A DNA stretch of 64,000 nt, taken from Azadirachta indica. Taxonomy: Eukaryota > Streptophyta > Magnoliopsida > Sapindales > Meliaceae. Below, piece after piece: positions 34,401 through 45,800 of the stretch. The stretch covers positions 5,971,157 through 6,035,156 of the forward strand of contig CM040449.1 of assembly GCA_022749755.1 (NCBI GenBank), written 5' to 3'. The position numbers were made by a program, and so were the translations under genes. The notes under the pieces are model-generated. The model was not told the DNA's origin, searched no databases, and worked only from the letters and a program-made list of their open reading frames with translations. The first letter of the stretch is position 1. Each line of letters opens with the position of its first letter.

Positions 34401-37400
34401 TGCATCAAATAACATTTGAGGATTACAACACACTTACTGGTTTCAAATTCATTTATTGCACTAGTTTTATTACCAGTCATATAACAGTTTTGTATTTGCT
34501 GGTAGGAGCGAGATTCTAGGAGACAAAGCCCCAAGGAAGAATGCAATAACAACAATGCTATATGCCAAGGAGATGTTTTTGGAACCCCGTGTTTTAAGGC
34601 AGCTCCTAATGCCTTTGTTGTAAAACGATCAAATTATTCAGGGCTACCTGATTATAGCCCACTTCCAGATTCTTTTAGCAATGTGGCTGATGAAGACACA
34701 TGGTTAAAAATGAACAAAGGTTACATAGCTGACCTTGATTCACTTCAGATGACTCCTGCGAGAAAAGTTCAATCCTTTCCTCCAAATGATGCAACTCCTG
34801 TGAGTTGATATTTCTAAAGCTCTTCTGCAAAGATGATCTTATTTGTAACTGTTGTATGCAATATATGTTGTGAAGAATAAAATATAATTTCTTTTTTCCT
34901 TTTGACAGTTTTTATGCCCTATAACCAACATGAACATTAGGACAACAAAACTGATAATGTGGCCTTTAAGCAAATTTGTATGCTGCTTTGCTTTGTAGCT
35001 AACTCCAACCAATTAGTATTCAGTTATGTTCTCTGTTTGGATTGCTTGCAAGTCTTTTTCCATATTTATACCCAACCTTGATGTTGGATTAGAAAGAACA
35101 TGATTGGCTTTGTTGTTTGTCACCTATCTAAATGTGGAGGCTTTAGCACTTCAAACTTGTGTATGTTAATATATTATTAAAATCATGCGTAATAAATTTG
35201 CTGTTCTATGATGGATAACCATGTTAGTCATTCATTAGAATATTTTCATCACTTAGTAACTTTTGCCATTTGCGTGATTTAACACTTGTTTTAACTGGAC
35301 TCATGTACTATGTCAGGGTTGTTCAAATGAGAATTACAGAGAAAAGGTGCAAAAGCTCAAAAGACAATTAGAATTAGTCACCTTAGAGAAGGATGAATTA
35401 GAGGTTGGTATCAAGTATTACTTCTACTTGTGGTTTCTACTTATCCAAACTTAAGATGCATGGAAACCTGTATGTGCTTGAACCTCGACCTTTAGAATAT
35501 TTGTTGCCTCTCTGTTGTGATATTGTTTGCACAGGACATATACAAGAAATAGATTGATAAGCCTCTCAAAATTTCCTTTCTACGCAATTTTCCATCTACT
35601 TTTTGCCTCAATTTCTTGGTGATATTGTTTTTGAGCCTTTTTCCTTTTTCAATCTCTGTTAATTTAGTAGCTGCTGCTGGTTCTTCCGCTTAGTTTACTC
35701 TCTCCATAAACCAATTCAATCAATGAAACTTTTGCCATTTGCTACATCTGCACACAGCTGATTGGAGTTGGTTCCACCACTTGGACCAATTTATTTCTTT
35801 GTAATTTATGTTTCTACATCCATTTTGCATCTTTATGCTTTAATGCGCTTGCAGAGAAAGTACACTGAACAAATACAATTGCATGAGCAATTAACCGGGG
35901 AGATATCTGTGCTTAGACAAGAAGTACTTGTACTTCAAGAAATTCCTCGAAGGCTTTGTGAACCTGTTGCTAGTTGCAAGGACTTCTATGAGGATCTTCT
36001 CTCTACAGTGCAGGTGAAACTCATGCATTATGCATGTTGCTATGAAATTTTGTCTTCAGATATTCAAGTAACTGATATTTACTTTCTATCCCTTTGTATC
36101 AAAATAGAGTTTCTCAACTGATGGCAAATCTTCCACTGCTAAACTGCTCTCTAGCACCAATGAAATTGGTTACAGCCTTTTCTCAACTCTGGAAACCCAT
36201 TTCTCAATGGCAATGGATGGTTACAAGTCCTTCTCAGGGAATGATCTTCTAATCCGAGAACAATGCAAGGTGCTTTGTGAGCAGTTAAAAAGCAAAGTTA
36301 CAGCATTGGTGCTCTCGGAAACAGCAAATGACAATAAGCAAGTGAAGAATCTGCGATGCAGCTGCAACAATAAGGTAGCTGCTTGGTCACAATTATCAAG
36401 ATATCTTATAATAATGCTTTTATTCTCTGTCCTGATGTTTGGATATTTGTTTCTTTTATAGTTTAGATATTTTCAACTGTTTTTTATGTATATTTTGTCA
36501 ATATTGCCAACTCAGTTAATTTATAAAATAGTATGAGGATATATAACAGAGATGAAACTCAAATTATCTGAATTGTCTTTATTTCCAATAATACGGTGGT
36601 ATTCATTGTGAGACCTTTTTAATTTTCCATGTTATTTCATATTACCCTCATTTGAGCAGTTTAAATTTATTTGCTAATTTTTTACCACATTGTATGACTT
36701 CTAAAAGGTGGCATTCCTACTACTGTAGGATCTTCCATAAATTCACAATGGTGTCTTGTTGATCCGACATGGCATAAAACTACTTTTTCTAATAAATTAC
36801 AAGTAACTTTGCTTTCAATTTGTTTAGAGTTATGTTCCTGAACTGTTAAGACTATAAATATGAGACGAAAAGCTAGAAAAGATCATTTACATTTTTATGA
36901 GGAATAGCATGTTCTAAATGGCGTAAATATAGGCTGAACTCCTTGATTATGTACTATGTACTAATTTTTGTGTGGTTGGCGCTAAGCCACTGAACTAGAT
37001 CAAAGTGCAACATTAGTGACTACACCATGTCGAAACCTAAATGTTCTTATGCGTATGAAGCAACATTTTAACCCTTAATATGCAAAATCTAGTTTTGTTA
37101 ATAAGGAAGATTATCAAAGACATCAAAACCATATCCCAGGCAACTAATAGGTCACTGTTAGAATTCTTTCCTAGCTTTAATAAGTTAGTATTGTTGTTGC
37201 TGTTGTTTATGTATCCAGTATCTTGTTTCTCTTGAAAAGCAGTATTACTAAGGGTAATTAAAATTTTGGTTTAAGAATAAAATTTGCAGAGCATCAACTC
37301 TCTGCTGAAACATGCTGGTATGAACTTAAATGACAACAAACATTTAAGTTTCTGGAAATGGAGTGATGTCTGGTGCTTAGAAGACTCAAATGTTCTTGAT

Positions 37401-37961
37401 AATGTCTGTATCTTTGCATGCTAAGTTGAATATGATCCTGTTTCCACAGATCGTTTAAACTACTTAGCTCAAGATAGGCTGCTTTCCATTTTGTTTTAAG
37501 ATTTAGTTTTGAATGTGATTAAGGGCTGCACTCAGGGAGGAGAAACTACTTGTTGGAAGGAGGAACTGAGTAATGAACTCAATACCATCAAGGGAAAGTA
37601 CGATGAGTTGGAGAAAGAGTTAGAACTTAGTAACAAGCTTCTGGATGCTTCTAAAGAAAGATACGATAGCTTGGAAATAGAGTATCAGCGATTGAAAGAA
37701 GATAGAGATTCTTTGCATAAAAAAGTATCTGAATCATCTCAAACGCTTGCTTTGGTTACTAACCAAAAGGAAAATGTCTTGAAGGACCTGAATGTTGAAG
37801 TACAGAAAAGGAAAGGTCTCGAAGAAGAGATTAAACAATTCAGTGTTGCTTTTGCTTGCAGGCAGAAATCACTTGTTTCTTTGCGTAGTGACCTGAAATC
37901 TAAACTTGAGAAACTGAGAACTCAAAGTCCAGTTTTGGCACCCAAATCTTTAGGGGAATGA
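31420..37961 (+). CDS. KIN7N: Kinesin-like motor protein, KIN-7N type
   Basis: Eighteen exons in phase: 31420-31564, 31671-31760, 31962-32080, 32166-32279, 32364-32445, 32553-32620, 32715-32792, 32939-33081, 33157-33259, 33374-33454, 33764-33832, 33907-33966, 34068-34214, 34506-34799, 35317-35403, 35855-36013, 36108-36374 and 37536-37961 (843 residues; 847 if the last exon starts at 37524). The N-terminal motor domain uses ATP to move along microtubules. It shows the P-loop GQTSSGKT (85-92), switch [11 protein letters not shown] (192-201), switch II DLAGSE (236-241) and HINKSL (258-263). Heptad-rich coiled coils follow, broken by a serine/proline-rich linker around residues 435-560. The order of parts fits the KIN-7 (CENP-E/NACK-related) family, and Arabidopsis KIN-7N (At1g59540) sits beside bZIP4 and CW7 as here. 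Members act in cell division or organelle movement; the role of KIN-7N is not settled. No TATA box is evident. Confidence 0.93.
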
Positions 37962-40283
37962 AGAACGTGAAAGCTTTGTTTCCATGTTCAGCTAGTCCCT
38001 TAATTTCTTTGCCTTATCATTTTCATCTGTACTAGTTCTAACCTTTTATTTATTCTTCTTTATAATGTAATATTCAGATAGATCTTTTTCTATCTAATCC
38101 ACATCTCGGATATAAGTTGTCATATCCTTGAAGCTTGTATGAATTGTACGTGTAACAATTACTGGTACATCGATATCAAACCTGTTGTTGGCTTGTGCTC
38201 ACTCCTGGTATATTAAATGGGATGAATCAAAATTTACCTGTAAATTTTCAAAGTATCTTATGGCAAGTTTTTCATCCATCAAGAAGGACGTGGAACTTTA
38301 TTTGTGAGAATCAGCGGTTGGTTATTAGCTTCTCATGAGAATGCCTGCTTGTAGCTTGGTGGGGCTTTTTTTATTCTTGTTCTTCCAACCCTTTTTTTTT
38401 TTTTAATTACATGTTTGGCCAGGACTAGAATTTCTGACGCAACAAGATCACATAACAGCTTTTAAATTTTATAGCATCTGTTTTAATCTCTACCATGAAT
38501 AACCAAATTAACGAAAATATATGTTTTTTGTAAACAAAACGTCAAAGATGTTTACTCCAAATTTGAAAATCAATGGTAAATTTTGGGAACATTAATTGGT
38601 ATTTCGTGATCGATATGGGGTCCTTATCATGTCCTATCTACTTACTGATTGATTCCTCCACATTATGGAGCCGGAGCCCCCACGTGTATGAAGATCGTAA
38701 TAAAAATATCAATTACAAATAAAGTATGTTTCTGTGCCAAATATTATCCTAGTTGTTAATGTTAGGTACAACAAATTTTAATTAATCTCCAAGATTAGCA
38801 ACCATAATTACGGGCTCATGATTAGAACTTATTCAAAAATTTTGATGCACATTTTAGTCGTATCATACGTTTATGGTTGGCTTTTGCATGATTAACTATT
38901 CTAGAGGAAGAATTAGGAGAACAATGAAAATTTAGGAAAAAATTATTGAAGTGGGCAACACTTTTTTTGCGAAAAAAGGTATTAAAAATTTGGATAAGCA
39001 AAATTGAGGCTCTCACTTTGTCTTCCACTCCAGATAATGAAAACATTTCTGAGATGACAGCAATTGGTCAAGAGGAAAATTATAAATATGAAAAACCTAC
39101 TCACAAACTGCCCCATTGTCATGATCATGAAGTTTGGCAATAGAATGGTATATCAATGGAGGTTATTTATTAGCACATGATGGGATGGTGTTTCACATTT
39201 TACTTATGATATTTGCATGAAGTTACTGACATCATGATTGATATCGATATCGGCCACAGATGAGGCTTACCAAAGCCATTGAGAATTTCAAAATTATGAA
39301 AGATAAATTTAGTTTTCAGTAAGCTTTTGGTTGCCAACCATTCATTCTTAAACAATTAATGGCCAACACGCTTGGTCTCTGCACTGCTTTTTAAATCCTT
39401 GTAACTTCATTTTTGGTTTTTGTCGCTCTCAAAATACCCTTAAATATCCCACAAGATGGTGACTTTGTCCGCAATTAGTTTACCCACCTACAAAAATTGT
39501 GCTTGTAAAGCAACCCACCCACCATTATAAAAGAATAAAGAGAACCTTTATTCCTTTTCCGGTGCATAATAATAAAGTAAAAAAATGAAAGTAATATTTT
39601 TCTTCTGATGGTCAGAATTTGAATTCAATAAATTCGTACGATTGAGATTGAATGGATTCAATAGCTTTGTATTATATTGAATTATGATAAAAATAAAGTT
39701 AATATAAACGAATGAATCAATCGATCACCAATGAAGTTACATTTCAATTTCCCTCTGTACCAATCAGAAATGTTGACTCGTTATGCTCTCTCTGCGCAAA
39801 AGACAAATTCATTTGGGACCATATTAGTATATATATAGCAATAATATATAAATACTATTAAATTCAATACAATGCAAATGAGAGCGAGAGAGGAATGAAT
39901 GAGGGGTAAAGTCTACAAATAAAGACAAAGCAATGATATAAACAAAACACCGAAATACAGGACGCTGGATTAGAAGACACCTATCAGTCCAGGCAATCTT
40001 TGGAGCTCCAATAGTTGTAAAAGCTATGAAACTACAAATGCGACCGAGAGATTGTTTGGACTTGAAGTATGTCTCTCTCTGCCCAGTCTTTCAAGCCTTA
40101 AATACCCAATCTTCCTAGTGTTTCTGTTCTTTGTTTCAGACAGATATGGTTTGTCTGTAACATTACTCCTGCGTCTGCAACTGCAACTGCACCACTTCAC
40201 CATTTTTCTTTTTCTTCTTTCAACTGCTTCAACAGTTAAAAATTGCGCCCCACATCTTAATTTTTCAGAGCCTTTCAGCTCAG
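37962..40283. other. Intergenic: kinesin 3' side to DUF4378 gene
   Basis: AT-rich with no supported gene. The left part is kinesin 3' UTR. A plus-strand frame at 38946-39143 (65 residues) and a reverse frame at 38822-39046 show no recognisable domain. TA-rich DNA at about 39828-39860 includes TATATAAATA and could hold a promoter for the next gene if that gene has a long leader. Confidence 0.4.
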
Positions 40284-41703
40284 ATGGCCAGCACAAAACC
40301 AAACACTGTAAAGCAGCTTGGACAATTCCTTCGGGAGCAACAAGAACCTTTCATCCTAGAGATTTACCTTTCAGAAAGAGGATACAGAAAGAAGAACTTT
40401 TATTCAGAAGGTAATATCAACAGCTGCAAGGGAAATTCAGGCAAGTCTTTGAAGAGGTCGGGCAGTTTTAGTCTAAACAATAGTAGAAAGGGTATTGCAC
40501 AATGCCCCAAGGTATTGAGAGCTATATATAACAAGCTTATTTCCATTAAAGATAGTCCGAAGATTAAGAATAATGAAAACAGAGGTGATCAACTTAGTAT
40601 TACTGTGGTCGCCAGAAATAGTCAAGAAGTTGCAGAACCCGATCGTTTTTCCTCCGCTAGCAGCACAACAGTTTTTAATTCATGCTCAGAGAGCGATGCT
40701 GAAGAGGCACCAACTCAGGTGCAAAAGGGTGGTATCTCTTTCACTGCAGATTCTTCTGAGTCTTTCAAACTCTGCAGTCCAGGAGAAAAGAAGGTAGAAA
40801 AATTATAATTTCTCGTTGTCCTGTTGATCTATTAAGTTTAGTTTTATTAAAAAACCAACCTTCTCTTTGAAATATCTGAGAATCTGTCGGATTAGTTAAG
40901 TTTCTCACTACGCTAACAGACTGCTGCAGATAGAAAGTTTGGACGGAAATGCATGGAAGAAGACAGTGAACAAATCAGCCCTGTATCAGTACTAGAAGAA
41001 ATACATTCTCATAGAGTTTCTCCACTTGGTAACTGTCGGCATATTTGTCAGCAATTAACTTAACTTACTCTCTCTTAGCTAATAATTTTGACTCCTGATT
41101 TAGCAATAATAATTTGTTTTTTTTTTTTTTTTGGTGGATGAAACAGCAAGACAGGGTTCCGGCACAACCCAAGAAGATAATCCATCAAAAAGTTCCAGCA
41201 CTCTAGGTAAGAAGATTACAGAGGACTCCCTACTATCAGCATCTTTGTGGAACGTACTTTTTCAGTCGGCTAAAGAGATGCCAAGTACTGCGGGTGCAGC
41301 AGAATTTGAAGAGCTAATGCGGTATAAACCTACCTCGCAATTCTTCAAATCCAAAAAGAATTTGCAGCAAACAAAGCAGCTTTTATTTGACTGCGTGAGG
41401 GAAGCGTTAGACATCCATGGAAAGGAGAAAAAGCAGCAACAAAATCATAAAGAAATTATGAGACCAGAATTGCTCGGAAAGCTCATATGTGATAAAATAA
41501 AGGTATGGGGAAAACAATCAGGAGATGAATTCACCATAACACGATTGCTGAGTTTGGATTTTAAGGATTCAGCACAAGAGTGGAATGACTTTCAGCCACA
41601 AATGAGAGACCTTGCGTTTGAGATTGGCGATGCCATATTGGAAGACATCAGAGATCAAATTGTTACAGACATGGCTTTGTCTTTGCGGAATTTACTTACC
41701 TGA
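40284..41703 (+). CDS. DUF4378 domain-containing protein
   Basis: Three exons, 40284-40793, 40920-41028 and 41147-41703, encode 391 residues. The N-terminus has VKQLGQFLREQQEPFILEIY and SERGY, a pattern I associate with plant DUF4378 proteins. The middle (about 60-220) is serine-rich and probably disordered, including DRKFGRKCMEED. The C-terminal DUF4378 domain spans about residues 230-391: LLFDCVREALDIHG, an RPELLGKLICDKIKVWG block and GDAILEDIRDQIVTDM. Some members (TRM/LONGIFOLIA proteins) bind microtubule-linked TON1 complexes, but this shorter protein lacks a recognisable full TRM architecture, so no role is assigned. The acceptor of exon 2 was chosen at 40920 because the next AG, ten bases later, shifts the frame into an early stop. 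Exon 3 begins after a long T run typical of a strong polypyrimidine tract. Confidence 0.87.
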
Positions 41704-42814
41704 TTAATGACTTTCTATTCTCATATTTGTATCACCGCAGTTAACTTACCTCGTGCCCCAATTTTTGGTGTCTATCTTTTTTTTTTTTTTTTGGTTTATT
41801 CGAGTCATTTCTGATACAAAATCAAAAGGAAAAAAAAAAAAAAAAGGCATTCTAATAACTGTTTGTTGTCTATAGAATTCCCCGAATATATATAGTTTTA
41901 ACGAATTTTAATAGCATTCAAGGACACCATAGAATCTTGAATTACAGAGACAATAGGAAATCAAATCTAACCATTTAACAGACAAGACGAGACAAGGCAA
42001 GGCACAGCCACAGCAGCACTCGCTGTGATGGAACCATTAACTTCAGAATGCAGGCCGGATCAATTACATGGGACCTTCCCGGGGATGAGTTGGCATTCAA
42101 TCTTTGTTAACATGATTGATGGATAGATGTTGATGTTTAAACCACCAAAAATGAGACCAACATCCATAAGAACTCCTGACATTTGGCCGGCGCAATGCCT
42201 TTTATTAGAGTGTAAGCATTTAGTGTGAAAATTGCTTTGTTCCACCAGCACATGCTCTTGCGACCAATTGATTTGAGAACTTAGCTAGCTAAGCCTAAGA
42301 CCGAAAACTACTTAACCAACATCCAGAGTTTTCCACTTGAATATTTAACATAATTACTCATCCAATGTAATTGGCCCCGATCGGAATGACTACATTACTA
42401 ATTTTACACAAAACTTAAAAGTTGAAATCTCTAACATAAGTTGAAATCTTAACTCAATATTGTGACACAAAGATTGGAACATTTATTTGAAATTTATTAA
42501 CACAAAAATTTTATGTGTATAATACTGGATCCCTTATATTTAACTAATGCAAGAGATGTAAATCAATCAAAAAGAAAAGCAGAGAGAGACTTCAATGGGT
42601 CATTCGGGACATAGAAGCAACATAGAAAATTTTTATATATTTTTCCTTTCAAAAAAAAAAAAAAAAAAAAAATTAATGGGGGTATGCCCCCACTGTTCCC
42701 CCTACAATTGCTCCGTCAGTGTCTAAGACATAACGAACTAAGTTGAGAAATGCACATATATCTTGCAGATGCATAGTGGTTAGCAATATGTGAAAATAGG
42801 ATAATAACAGCAAA
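41704..42814. other. Intergenic between convergent DUF4378 and PRP40A genes
   Basis: Convergent 3' flanks of the two genes. Contains poly-T (about 41778-41793), poly-A (about 41829-41845) and another poly-A run (about 42651-42672). I looked at 42060-42260, which is less AT-rich and weakly self-complementary around ATGGATGTTG, but found no known microRNA sequence in it. Confidence 0.45.
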
Positions 42815-45800
42815 CTAGTGGATTTCCCCATCCTCACCAACCTCTCCGTCTTCTAGCTCATCGTGTCTACGAGAACCATCCCTGTGATCTCTTCTGTGTC
42901 TTTTATGCCGACTTTCACTGTCAGACTCGGGTGAGTATGCATGCTGCCACGTAACACCAAAAGGAAATTAATCCTTTGCTGTAGAAGTTAAAAACATATC
43001 ATATGATAAGCAAATATACTTGCCTTTCTTGATTTCTTACGGTCACTGCCATGTCTACGTGACTTTTTCAAATCCTCTCTTTCCTCCTTATCAGAGCTCG
43101 CATCATCAGCAGCACTTTGATGCCGTTTCCGATGTTTCCTATCTTTGTCTTTATCCTTTTTCTTGTCCTCTTTATGGCTATGAAAATCAGTGGCATCCAA
43201 ATTTTCACTATCTGATTCATCCTTTTTTATTCGTTCCTTTCCCTTCTCTCTTTCCCGTTCTCTCTTCTCCTCTTTTCTCTCCTTTTCCTTCCGTTTTTCT
43301 TTCTCCTCTCTCTCTTTCTCCTTTTTGGCCTGCACATAAACAACTAAATAAATTCTGGGACAAATATGCATGCTATACAAGAAAAAACAAGCACAATAAT
43401 TCCCCCTCAAGCAAGAGCCAGGATAAATGACTGCAGCAGAAGGGTTGAGATTCTTAAACCCCACTCAAACTAAGAAATTCTTTTATATCCAAGCCAGTCA
43501 CTGACTGGGAAGTGTCAACAGTTACCCCATTCATCTAGCAGGCCATCCTTTGTTGAATCAGATGTCATTACATGATCTTAAACACATAGTTCATTAACAC
43601 AAAAATGTAATAACTGCATCAAATGGATATCACCAACTATAAGACAGATAAAGTTCAGGTACCTTTTCCTCCTCACGCCTGCGTTCCTTCTCTTTAGCTT
43701 TTTCCACCAAGTGTGAAATGTATTCATCAAAGATCTGTCTACCAAAGCTCTCACCGCCAATTGATCTAAAGAAGTGAGAATGTGTAATACATTAGCAGAA
43801 CCAGAAAAGAGTAAGAATAAATCTTGTAGATTACTTGAATAAAATCAATAAAATTCCCCATGTATGCATGGAAAAACCATAAAAAGATCCAATACTTGTA
43901 CTCTTGGCTCTCTTCAAAAAGTGGTTTGGAATCCTCCCAATTAGAAGACGAAGTTATTTCCTACAAGGCAGCACAAGCATCAAAAGCTAAACTTGGTTTA
44001 AGGAATTGCCCGCCCCAACTATTGCTAAACTGCTAAGTAAAAATAAGAGCATCCCTGATTAAAAATTTTGCATACCTTATAAGTATACAGTAGTTTAGTG
44101 AAGTCATCAGCAAGACGTTGACGCTTTTTAGCTTCTTTATCCTCCTTCTCCTTGGCCCTCTCAAGTAACTCGTCATACACAAGCTTCAATGAACAAGAGT
44201 ATCATCAAAATCATAATAACGTTGTTATAAAAGAATAAATAGTAGGTACATATAAGCTGCCTTTAAAACTACATTCCATAGTGTGCATAAACCAGAGACC
44301 ATAAAAGCATAAAAATTGGAAAGTAATACCACAAGCTTATTTTGAGGTTCTAAAAAGGCAAATCATCAGAGTTCCTCAACCCAAGATAGTGTCATCTAAA
44401 CACCACTCACCATTGACTGGTATAGGAACATAATCAACAGAAAATATGCACTCTGGTTATTAACATGAGATATAACAGGAGAGCATTCCAGAGGGCGACA
44501 ACTAAAGTGGAAAAGAACTACCTTAAAGTTAATATCTGATATCTGTGGAGAGCCAACATCTTCAGAAATAGCAGCCTTAAATTCTTCGAACATCAATGTT
44601 GAGGCCATTGTAATCTAAGAAAAATAAAGTTGAATAAGGGTTACATGGTAGGAGGACACAAAACACATTATTAAATATGAATTACCTTCCCCAACTTCAT
44701 TGCATCCTTTATACGGCTTTTGTCTTCATGATACTGTCAAAATGTGGAACAAAATAGTTAAATAGAGTCGAGCAAACTAGATCAATGATAAATAATAGAT
44801 GCATAAACACACCCCATTTCAATCATCACCTTAACACATTCACCAGAATCAATAATTAAGGCAGTAGATAGGTATTAAAAGTACCTGCTTCTCCAATTCT
44901 TCAGCCACATCCTCAAACAAATCTTTTGGTGTTGAACCAGAGGTATTTGACACAACAGCGTGATACTGAGGCAAATCCTTAACCTACAAAGGACCAAAAT
45001 TATAAAACGTACAAATACCTTCTCTTTACCCCTTTTTTTTCTCTCTTTATTTCCACACGTGTGGTATCTAGCAATTCCTTGTCACTAAGTTTATTCAGGT
45101 GCTCTTTCCTAACTGCTTCCAGAAAACAACATAATAAATAAAGTACCTTAGAACAATAATCACGCCAGTGAGTTTTAGCTGTAAGGCTTCCATCAGCAAC
45201 ATGTTCTTCCATCAGCTTGCGAAATGCATCACGGTTTTTCCGCTCAGTCCGCCTCAATTTTTCCTTATAATTGATCACAAATTAAGATAAGAACATATTA
45301 GTCATTTACAAACCTTTCTTCAGGTAGTTCCCAGTTTTAATGAACTTGTTCATGTTCTTTAAACTTCTCTGTGTAAATATGAAGTTCCCTAGGTTCCTCC
45401 CAAAAAAAGATAAGAATCCGACCTAGATGGGAATGATTATTCTGAAGATACCCTACCTTCTGTAACTTCTTTTGTTCCTCTTCTTCCTTCTCCAAATCAC
45501 GAATGTAGTCCTGATAAACAATTAAGCGATCGATTTTTTCAAGACATGAGCATCTCTCATCATCTTCTAAGCGATCTTGGACTTTACGCCACTGGCTGTT
45601 CACCTGAAAGACAAATCATGATGAACAGGTTCACAAATGAACTACCACGAGCATGGTTTCTATAGAAAAATATTACGCGCATACTCTTTGAAGGTGTACC
45701 TTAATAAAATCACAGGATTCAAGAAATTTCCGGTACTCTGCTATATTCTGCCTATGCTCTTCAGCAGCTCTTTCCTTCTCCTGGATAAAATATCAAGAAT

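Noticed and set aside
38946..39143. 65-residue open frame downstream of the kinesin gene
   Set aside because: No domains, no splice partners and no nearby promoter signal.
42060..42260. Possible microRNA hairpin
   Set aside because: There is a weak stem around ATGGATGTTG, and TTGGCATTC resembles the start of miR394, but the remaining bases do not match and the fold is not miRNA-like.
43020..43430. 136-residue plus-strand frame opposite the PRP40A tail
   Set aside because: It is the complement of the lysine/glutamate-rich exon and gives a Ser/Pro/Phe-rich low-complexity product.
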